Below, in pieces: positions 1-5,630 of a stretch of DNA of 9,321 bases. The position numbers and the translations under genes were made by a program. The notes beneath the pieces are model-generated. The model made no database searches, was not told where the DNA came from, and was given only the letters and a program-made list of their open reading frames with translations. This DNA comes from JBLIOB01 sp047639575 (GTDB taxonomy: Bacteria; Bacteroidota; Bacteroidia; Flavobacteriales_D; Parvicellaceae): the NCBI GenBank assembly GCA_047639575.1, contig JBLIOB010000159.1:1-9321 (forward strand), in the 5' to 3' direction. The first letter of the stretch is position 1. The number at the start of each line of letters is the position of its first letter.

Positions 1-1265
1 TGAACCGAATAATAATCTCATCATTGGCCATCCTCCTAATCACTTTAGCAGGATGCCGTGACAAAGTTTTGATCACGCGCCAAGCCAACTCTCCTATTTT
101 TCAAGAACTAACAGATTGGCGAGCTAGCACTTTCGATTTTGAGGCATCACGTGACATTAATAAGCCTGGTAAAATATACATCTATCAAGATTACCTATTT
201 GTAATGGAGCCAATGGAAGGAATCCATTTCATTGACAACAGCAACCCAGCCGATCCTTCTAACATGGGGTTTTTACCGATCTACGCTTGTGCTGACATCT
301 CTATTAAAGATGACTTCATGTATGTAGACAGCTATTTTGACATATTAGTATTTGATGTTTCAGATAAAACCAGTCCGACTTTAGCTCATAGAGTTCAAGA
401 CGCAATTGAATTTGACAATTACACGGCACTTCCAGGCCTTTTTGAAGGATATCCAATTGGTGCAATTATTGAAACCAAAAAAGTAATAGTTGGATGGGAA
501 ATAAAGGAAGTTACTTCTCAAGAATTTTTCTCTAATGACGATGTTTCAAGCAATTCCTTTATGATGTCTGAATCGTCTATTGAAACTACCGGAGGCAGTT
601 CAACTGGCACAGGTGGATCACAGGCTCAATTCACAATTAGCAATGATTTTCTGTACACTTTAAAGTCTGATGTATTAGCTGCTTATCAAATTTCACTAGA
701 TGGAAGCTTAATAGCAGGAGCAAGCATTACTATCAACAGAGATACGGAAACTTTATTCCCATACAACAACCACCTATTTATGGGAACAACGACAGGTATG
801 ATCATCTATTCTTTAACTGATCCTTCTATCCCGGAATATATTGGGCACATTGACCATGTTCAATCATGCGACCCAGTTGTAGTAGACGGAAACAGAGCAT
901 ACGTTACACTTTCGACTTCAATAAACTGCTGGGGTACGAACCAACTAGATGTTATCAACCTTGATAACTATGCATCTCCTTCAATTATTCAATCTTATTC
1001 ATTCAGTAATCCTCAAGGACTTGGATTGGATGCAAGTACTCTATTCCTCTGCGATGGGAACGCTGGCTTGAAAGTCTTTGATCGATCGGACGACAATGCT
1101 ATTCAAGCTAATCAGATTGCAGCTTTTCCTTCCATCCATGCTTACGATGTTATTCCATATAACGGAGTGTTATTGATGACTGGCGATGATGGTATTTACC
1201 AGTATGATTACTCAGACATCACGAACATCACCCAAATCAGTTTAATTCCAATCATTAACATATAG
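1..1265 (+). CDS. LVIVD-repeat beta-propeller lipoprotein (start codon cut by one base)
   Basis: Probable outer-membrane or surface lipoprotein of unknown function. The reading frame is open to the left edge, and the first two bases (TG) followed by AAC CGA ATA fit an ATG whose A lies one base outside the window. That start gives about 421 residues and a complete lipoprotein signal: MNR, a hydrophobic run, then lipobox L16-A17-G18-C19. A TTG at 24 would remove the positive N-terminus, so I reject it. The mature part shows about seven repeats of the LVIVD type, each with a pattern like 'LFV..GI.IID.S.P..P..IG.I', near residues 65-95, 105-132, 217-243, 257-285, 299-333, 347-374 and 389-416. Seven blades would close a propeller; this is inference from the repeat count. 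Between the second and third repeats lies a roughly 40-residue Ser/Gly/Thr-rich insert (about 171-211). It is the first visible gene of a three-gene exported operon, with a 3-nt gap to the next. Its ligand or partner cannot be told from sequence. Confidence 0.85.
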   Translation, partial: NRIIISSLAILLITLAGCRDKVLITRQANSPIFQELTDWRASTFDFEASRDINKPGKIYIYQDYLFVMEPMEGIHFIDNSNPADPSNMGFLPIYACADISIKDDFMYVDSYFDILVFDVSDKTSPTLAHRVQDAIEFDNYTALPGLFEGYPIGAIIETKKVIVGWEIKEVTSQEFFSNDDVSSNSFMMSESSIETTGGSSTGTGGSQAQFTISNDFLYTLKSDVLAAYQISLDGSLIAGASITINRDTETLFPYNNHLFMGTTTGMIIYSLTDPSIPEYIGHIDHVQSCDPVVVDGNRAYVTLSTSINCWGTNQLDVINLDNYASPSIIQSYSFSNPQGLGLDASTLFLCDGNAGLKVFDRSDDNAIQANQIAAFPSIHAYDVIPYNGVLLMTGDDGIYQYDYSDITNITQISLIPIINI

Positions 1266-1268
1266 ACC

Positions 1269-2003
1269 ATGAAAAAGATCGCATTATTAAGCTTATTACT
1301 AATCTCGTTTTGCTTCGCGCAAAGCCAAGATCGAGTTGATTTAAAAGACGGAACTACCGTTTCTGGCTCTATAAAAGAATATGTCAGTGGTGAATACGTC
1401 AAAATAATATCTGCCTCAGATGCTGAATTCACTTTCAAATTTGAAGACATAAAGGAAGTTAGGTTTGGAAAGAAAATTGATTCCATTACAACAAAAGGAT
1501 TCTTTAACAATACTACCATGGGATTCATGCTAGGTTCCAATGCCAACGGGTATCCGGAAGGGAATTTTTCCGCTCACTTCATCAATGGGTATATGTTCAA
1601 CCCTCATTTCCAAGTTGGGTTAGGTTTGGGTCTCGAAGGAATTAATGAGAATTTTTATTTCCCAACTTTTTTAGATGCCAGGTGGAATTTTAAAAAGGAA
1701 AGGTTTACACCATTTGTTGGGATTCAAGGAGGATATGCCTTCCATGACAGAGAACGTGGTCCAACTAATCTTAATCCTGATAATAATAATTGGTCGAGAA
1801 ACACTCAACGCGATGGTGGATTTATGTCTGGAATTAATTTCGGAATAAAAAACATGGTTGGCAGTGAATTGGGTTATACCCTAAGTGTTGGGTATCGTTT
1901 CCAACAATTAGATGTATATTACACTGACTGGCAGTTTGTTGGTTCGATAAGAGAAACTTCATATTTACATCGAATTGACTTCAAATTCGGATTAACATTT
2001 TAA
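1269..2003 (+). CDS. Exported protein with small N-terminal beta domain and predicted outer-membrane beta-barrel
   Basis: This 244-residue protein begins with a Sec signal peptide (MKK, hydrophobic stretch 4-16, likely cleavage around FAQSQ at 17-20). Residues 21-69 form a short domain of the type 'D.V.LKDG..V.G.I.EY..GEYVKI.....FTFKFEDI.EV.F', which resembles the small SH3/Sm-like modules often seen after the signal peptide in Bacteroidota exported proteins. From about residue 80 on, the sequence alternates polar and hydrophobic residues with many aromatics and glycines (for example HFQVGLGLGLEG, FVGIQGGYAF, LGYTLSVGYRF). It ends in strand-like RIDFKFGLTF with a C-terminal Phe, as in outer-membrane barrels; roughly eight strands would fit the length. 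It lies 3 nt after the LVIVD lipoprotein gene and 3 nt before a small lipoprotein gene, so it may be the membrane anchor of a complex with them. The barrel assignment is by pattern, and the substrate or partner is unknown. Confidence 0.8.
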   Translation: MKKIALLSLLLISFCFAQSQDRVDLKDGTTVSGSIKEYVSGEYVKIISASDAEFTFKFEDIKEVRFGKKIDSITTKGFFNNTTMGFMLGSNANGYPEGNFSAHFINGYMFNPHFQVGLGLGLEGINENFYFPTFLDARWNFKKERFTPFVGIQGGYAFHDRERGPTNLNPDNNNWSRNTQRDGGFMSGINFGIKNMVGSELGYTLSVGYRFQQLDVYYTDWQFVGSIRETSYLHRIDFKFGLTF

Positions 2004-2006
2004 GAC

Positions 2007-2375
2007 ATGAACAAATTAATTCCCCTGCTATTTTTAGCACTTATCGCTTTTGGATCTTGCGAAAAAGAACCTGCAATGATTGACTGTGGCATCATGATTC
2101 TTTGCCCAGATTACGATCAATTTAAAGTTTTGGATTATTCTGGCCTTGACGGATGTGGATGGGTTGTTGAAGATGAAAATGGAAACATTTCCATGGTTTC
2201 AAATTTAGATACGCACTATCCATCTTTAACTGACGGACAGAATATTTGGATTAAATATGAAGTCCTTCCTCTTTGCTTCACTTATTGTATGACTGGCGGT
2301 ATGATTGCGATTACTGATGCCTGCACTTCAGATAATCCAACAACGTTACCTGCTTCGACACAAGAGACTCCTTAA
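2007..2375 (+). CDS. Small cysteine-rich lipoprotein, function unknown
   Basis: This 122-residue protein has a clear lipoprotein signal: MNK, hydrophobic core 4-14, then lipobox F15-G16-S17-C18, followed by E19-K20-E21. The mature part has six more cysteines (27, 33, 50, 90, 94, 106), enough for three disulfides in the periplasm or at the surface. The segment 'DYSGLDGCGWVVEDENGN' at about 43-60, followed by 'DGQNIWIKYE', resembles a small family of Bacteroidota lipoproteins that I recognise only as hypothetical proteins; I know no function for it. The C-terminal tail from about 107 is Thr/Ser/Pro-rich and probably disordered. It is the last gene of the plus-strand operon, starting 3 nt after the barrel gene and followed within about 80 nt by a strong terminator. 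Secretion and lipidation are well supported; the role is not. Confidence 0.82.
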   Translation: MNKLIPLLFLALIAFGSCEKEPAMIDCGIMILCPDYDQFKVLDYSGLDGCGWVVEDENGNISMVSNLDTHYPSLTDGQNIWIKYEVLPLCFTYCMTGGMIAITDACTSDNPTTLPASTQETP

Positions 2376-2396
2376 ACTTCCTAAAACCAAAGACAG

Positions 2397-2443
2397 CAAC
2401 AATTGGGTTAAGCCTTCCCAAACTGCAAAATGCAGATTTGTTG
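2397..2443 (+). other. Possible three-way-junction RNA structure in the 3' untranslated region
   Basis: An outer stem CAACAA (2397-2402) with TTGTTG (2438-2443) encloses two arms: TTGGG (2403-2407) with CCCAA (2417-2421), and CTGCA (2423-2427) with TGCAG (2431-2435). Only three bases at the junction stay unpaired. It sits between the small lipoprotein gene and the terminator hairpin. The pairings are read directly from the sequence. The stems are short and the arrangement may be chance; no known RNA family is recognised. Confidence 0.3.
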
Positions 2444-2450
2444 TAAAATT

Positions 2451-2484
2451 GAAAGCCCTTTCTCAATAAAGAGAAAGGGCTTTC
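2451..2484 (+). terminator. Rho-independent terminator, probably bidirectional
   Basis: A perfect 14-bp inverted repeat, GAAAGCCCTTTCTC (2451-2464) with GAGAAAGGGCTTTC (2471-2484), closes a 6-nt AATAAA loop. It is followed on the plus strand by TTATT and on the minus strand by AATTTT. It lies about 75 nt after the stop of the small lipoprotein gene and about 70 nt after the stop of the convergent OmpA-family gene, so it can end both transcripts. The U-tracts on both sides are short, so efficiency in each direction is uncertain. Confidence 0.85.
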
Positions 2485-2491
2485 TTATTCT

Positions 2492-2525
2492 AGAGCGCTT
2501 GTCCTATAATTTCTTATACCGCTCT
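2492..2525 (-). other. Imperfect inverted repeat near the 3' end of the OmpA-family gene
   Basis: AGAGCG (2492-2497) pairs with CGCTCT (2520-2525). Inside it TATAA (2505-2509) pairs with TTATA (2514-2518) around a TTTC loop, with a seven-by-one internal bulge. It lies about 30 nt beyond the stop codon of the minus-strand OmpA-family gene. No U-run follows it on that strand, so it is not a classical terminator; it may be a 3'-end stabilising hairpin or chance. Confidence 0.3.
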
Positions 2526-2556
2526 TTGAATATTATTGAAAAACTAGGTAGGCATA

Positions 2557-4542
2557 TTATTTTGTTTCATAATCGAAGCTCAAAATTTTAAATTGAGTTC
2601 TTCTATTTCTTTGATGTGCTGCTTCTTTGTCTTGCTCTGTAGCTAACTTTTCAATTGCGGAACATCCTAAACCTTCTCTTGGCTTAGCTTCACCGTAACC
2701 AACTGGAACCAATCGATCTCTTGGAATACCTTTGCCTATGAGATAATTAACACAAGTCTCCGCTCTTTTTTGAGATAGATTTTGGTTATACGGAGCCTTA
2801 CCTCTACAGTCTGTATGTGCTTGTAATTCTACCACTAAATTCGGGTGTTCAATCAAGATATTATACAAGTGATTTAATGAATCATTAGAGTTTACTTGTT
2901 CCGTATTTATAAGCGACCATTTATCAAAAGGGTACAAAACTTGGGGCATATCATATTCAGTTTTTTCATCCAACTCCTCGACTAATATTTCTTCGTAAAA
3001 CCTTCGTCCTTCTTTTCTTCCAATAGTAGTAAAGCCTCCATGGGCTCTAAAGTGATTTTCAGCAAACGCATCAATCTCATATCCATGTTCCTGTATGATA
3101 TATCGCTCAGCACCGTTTGCATCATAGATTACTTTACCTGTTGCATCTGTAGTTAAAGCAAACTCTAATCCTTCATCAGTCTTTAGGGTAATCGTAGCTC
3201 CTGGAATCGGCTCCATTGTATTCTTGTTCTTGACAATAACCTCTAGGACAAACATGATTTTAGGAAGTCTGAACGAATACAAATCATCCTTTCCTTTACC
3301 TCCGCCTCTGGAAGAAGTTAAAAATCCTCTTTCCTGATTGTTACCATCGAAAAGAATACCGAAATCATCCGCATTCGTATTTAAAGGGTATCCCATATTT
3401 TGAATGTTTTTCCATTTGTTTTTTCCATCAGCATCAGCCTTATAAATATCCAATCCTCCCATACCAACTCTTCCATCGGTTGAAAAATAAAGTGATCCGT
3501 CTCCAGCAACATACGGGAATTTATCAGCTTCTTTGGTATTGACATCAGCCATATTTACAGGTGTTCCCCATTTCTTTTCTTTGTTATCCCATTCTGAATA
3601 CCAGAGATCTTTCCCCCCTTTTCCACCCGGCAAATCTGCTGAATAAATTAACGTTCTACCATCCTTGGATAATGCAGGCTGGCCAATAGAAATTGAATCT
3701 CCACCTTCTGGTTTAAGCTCTATTTTCTTTGGAGCTTTCCACTTGGTGCCTTGTCTTTCGCTCACCCAAATGTCGCAACCAACATTCTCTTTTTTAACCA
3801 CAGGACAACGCGTGAAATACAATTCATCTCTTTTAGCATTCAACACAGCAGCCCCTTCATTCGCTTCTGTGTTAATACTAGGAGGTAGGGGAAGCGGTTG
3901 TGACCATTTTCCATTTTGGTCGCGAGTTGTAATCCATAAATCGTTAAAATAGTCTCCAGTATTTTCATCCATACCTTCTCCTAGTCCACCGGGACGAGTA
4001 GATGAGAATATCACCTCTTTATTTCTTCTATCTGCAAAAGCCATCGCCCAATCAAATGCTCCGGTATTTAATTGAACTTCAGACTCAATTTTATAACGAG
4101 TTGGGTTGGCCAACCATTCTTGAGATTGGTTGCAAGACTCAATACCCACATCTGCTAGTGTTCCGCCAGCTTTAGTTTTATAAGATTCAAATTCTTTTAA
4201 AGCCGCTTTATACATGCCTCGCACCAGCATTGTATTTCCAAGCCTGTAATGTACTTCCGGATTTTGGTTTCCATATTTTAGTTTAATCGCTCTTTTATAA
4301 AATATTTCAGCCTGGTCGTCTTGAATCATTTTTCGATAACATTCAGCTATCTGAAAATTGATATATCCTTTTTTATCAACCTTAGTTCGTTTTCCTACTT
4401 CGGCTTTTTTATAAAGCTCTGAGGCTGAAAAGAATCGATCCATAGAATAAGCAGATTCTGCATCCGCAAAGAAGTTTTTCTGTGAATAAACCCCTGTTGT
4501 TAGTAGAACGGACAAAGCTCCAATGAGTAGTTTTTTGTACAT
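2557..4542 (-). CDS. PorE-like OmpA-family protein (TPR, PD40 propeller, CRD, OmpA)
   Basis: This 661-residue exported protein probably ties an envelope complex to peptidoglycan. The start at 4542 gives a proper signal peptide (MYKK, hydrophobic 5-17, likely cleavage after VYSQ at about 21). An ATG 13 codons upstream would bury it behind a charged extension. AAGGAAAA lies just before the chosen ATG. Domains in order are TPR-type helices (about 24-125), PD40/WD40-like propeller repeats (about 165-425, with blades such as 'VIFSSTRPGG', 'LYFSTDGRVGMGGLDIY' and 'GFLTSSRGGGKGKDDLYSF'), a carboxypeptidase-regulatory-like beta domain (about 430-500), and an OmpA C-terminal domain (about 535-655). 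The peptidoglycan-binding residues are intact: Asp578 in HTDCRG and Arg593 in LSQKRA, 15 apart as in E. coli OmpA. This is the domain order of the type IX secretion protein PorE. PorE is a lipoprotein, however, and this signal has no lipobox cysteine; no porP/sprF-like gene is adjacent. It may therefore be a PorE paralogue. It converges with the upstream operon at a shared terminator. Confidence 0.9.
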   Translation of the reverse strand: MYKKLLIGALSVLLTTGVYSQKNFFADAESAYSMDRFFSASELYKKAEVGKRTKVDKKGYINFQIAECYRKMIQDDQAEIFYKRAIKLKYGNQNPEVHYRLGNTMLVRGMYKAALKEFESYKTKAGGTLADVGIESCNQSQEWLANPTRYKIESEVQLNTGAFDWAMAFADRRNKEVIFSSTRPGGLGEGMDENTGDYFNDLWITTRDQNGKWSQPLPLPPSINTEANEGAAVLNAKRDELYFTRCPVVKKENVGCDIWVSERQGTKWKAPKKIELKPEGGDSISIGQPALSKDGRTLIYSADLPGGKGGKDLWYSEWDNKEKKWGTPVNMADVNTKEADKFPYVAGDGSLYFSTDGRVGMGGLDIYKADADGKNKWKNIQNMGYPLNTNADDFGILFDGNNQERGFLTSSRGGGKGKDDLYSFRLPKIMFVLEVIVKNKNTMEPIPGATITLKTDEGLEFALTTDATGKVIYDANGAERYIIQEHGYEIDAFAENHFRAHGGFTTIGRKEGRRFYEEILVEELDEKTEYDMPQVLYPFDKWSLINTEQVNSNDSLNHLYNILIEHPNLVVELQAHTDCRGKAPYNQNLSQKRAETCVNYLIGKGIPRDRLVPVGYGEAKPREGLGCSAIEKLATEQDKEAAHQRNRRTQFKILSFDYETK

Positions 4543-4578
4543 GATTTTCCTTTTAATTTGAAGGAATAATGCATGTGA

Positions 4579-4610
4579 CAAAAAAGGTTACACAACTGCT
4601 GCAGATCAAA
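4579..4610 (-). promoter_or_regulatory. Candidate Bacteroidota-type promoter for the OmpA-family gene
   Basis: Read on the minus strand, TTTG (4610-4607) is followed after 16 nt by TAACCTTTTTTG (4590-4579). This loosely resembles the Bacteroidota sigma-A pattern TTTG ... TAnnTTTG. It lies about 35 nt before the chosen start at 4542, leaving a short leader. The -7 match is imperfect and the spacing is slightly short, so this is only a candidate. If correct, it excludes the upstream ATG at 4581 as a start. Confidence 0.25.
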
Positions 4611-4630
4611 CCACGATACAATGCTGATAG

Positions 4631-4670
4631 TATGCAAGGCTTCGCCTTACTGCATAGATCGCACTTCGTG
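4631..4670. repeat. Two small adjacent hairpins with the same TTC/GAA loop (REP-like)
   Basis: TATGCA (4631-4636) pairs with TGCATA (4651-4656), and inside it AGGC (4637-4640) pairs with GCCT (4644-4647) around a TTC loop, leaving a TAC bulge. Just beyond, CAC-TTC-GTG (4662-4670) is a second, smaller hairpin with the same loop. It lies in the 158-nt gap after the SGNH gene. No U-tract follows on either strand, so it is not a standard terminator. It resembles small intergenic REP-like hairpins, but no second copy exists in the window to prove repetition. Confidence 0.35.
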
Positions 4671-4700
4671 TTAAAACTGGAACTGAGGAGAGATTAAAAT

Positions 4701-5627
4701 CTATTGAAAGGAGTCTAATGTATCTGCTAAAATCTTCGCAAATTTAATTGCTCCCAAATCATTTAGATGATTTGCATTGTTGAAATCAACAGCATCGAAT
4801 TTAGATGAATTCATAAAATTCAAATAGGGTAGCTTGAACTTTTCTGTTTGAACAGAAATTGACGATTGCATTTGCTTAAAATAATGTGGATCCATGTTAT
4901 CGTAAAACGTATGATAAATGGGAGTTGATATAATTATTGGCTGAACACCTTTTTCTTTCAAGAGTTGAAGCGATTTTAAAAACCACTGCTCATTCCAACC
5001 AAGTAGATCCTGGCTCATGATATTATGATAATCGTTTACATTTTGCTTAACTACATTTAAGTTAACTGTGTTTTCCTTTGAACTGCTATCTCTTTCCCTC
5101 GCCAAATGCCCATGTATCAAATTGAAATTATCGCTTTCTGATTCGAGAAATGCAAAATAGACGGCACGTTTAGTCCCGTACGCCAAGATTTCGGGCTGAA
5201 GATCCTTTAATGGATTGTATTCATTCCTATAAATTCCGTGAGATTTGGCATAGAAATCAATTCTATTATCATTTAAATCCGAGTACTCGATTGAGTTAAA
5301 GAAGGAATGATAAGACACTGGAAGCAATACAGTTTCCAAGTTTGGAATGGAATCTATATATTTTAATAACAGATGATAATCAAGATAAAAATCCTGCCCT
5401 GAGCCTGCCAAGTTAAAAGACCCTTCTGGCAAATACGCTGGGTTAATTCCTTCAAACGCGTGAGAACTACCTACAACCAGTGTACGAATTTGATCAAACT
5501 CACCTTCTAACATTGTTTTTTGAGCTGAATATATGGTGGTTCTATTCCTCAAACTTATTTCCAGAATGATAACGGCAACCAGCAACGGAATCAAAAAGTA
5601 TATGGTTTTCAGAATATATTTTTTCAT
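4701..5627 (-). CDS. SGNH-like membrane-anchored partner of the MBOAT acyltransferase
   Basis: This 308-residue protein has one N-terminal membrane segment (about 7-25) after MKKYILK and an otherwise extracytoplasmic body, the layout of the SGNH-type partners (AlgJ/AlgX- or DltD-like) that work with MBOAT acyltransferases. Block I is VVGSSHAFEGINP with the likely nucleophile at Ser54 or Ser55. A central strand-like VLLPVSYHSFF (about 100-110) and IIISTPIY (231-238) fit the flavodoxin-like core. The terminal block has NNANHLNDLGAIKFA with His287. The residue three before this His, normally the Asp of DxxH, is Asn284, so either the catalytic Asp is elsewhere (Asp281 is near) or activity is changed. 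The gene starts 3 nt after the MBOAT stop, so the two are surely co-transcribed. The likely role is to pass an acyl group delivered by the MBOAT protein to an envelope glycan; the acceptor is unknown. Family membership is well supported, exact chemistry is not. Confidence 0.82.
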   Translation of the reverse strand: MKKYILKTIYFLIPLLVAVIILEISLRNRTTIYSAQKTMLEGEFDQIRTLVVGSSHAFEGINPAYLPEGSFNLAGSGQDFYLDYHLLLKYIDSIPNLETVLLPVSYHSFFNSIEYSDLNDNRIDFYAKSHGIYRNEYNPLKDLQPEILAYGTKRAVYFAFLESESDNFNLIHGHLARERDSSSKENTVNLNVVKQNVNDYHNIMSQDLLGWNEQWFLKSLQLLKEKGVQPIIISTPIYHTFYDNMDPHYFKQMQSSISVQTEKFKLPYLNFMNSSKFDAVDFNNANHLNDLGAIKFAKILADTLDSFQ

Positions 5628-5630
5628 CTT

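Noticed and set aside
24..26. TTG as the start of the first gene
   Set aside because: It removes the charged N-terminus of an otherwise perfect lipoprotein signal. The frame continues to the left edge, where TG plus AAC fits an ATG one base outside the window.
1208..1546. Minus-strand open frame of 112 codons across the first two genes
   Set aside because: It lies antisense to two well-supported exported-protein genes and shows no recognisable domain or signal.
3665..3952. Plus-strand open frame of 95 codons inside the OmpA-family gene
   Set aside because: Antisense to the conserved propeller region and without family features; a shadow of the real gene.
4543..4581. Longer start for the OmpA-family gene at 4581
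   Set aside because: It adds 13 residues including charged ones in front of a normal signal peptide, and overlaps the candidate promoter. The ATG at 4542 has AAGGAAAA just ahead.
4543..4700. Hairpins here as a classical terminator of the SGNH gene
   Set aside because: The stems are present but no run of T follows on the minus strand, so I list them only as a structured repeat-like element.
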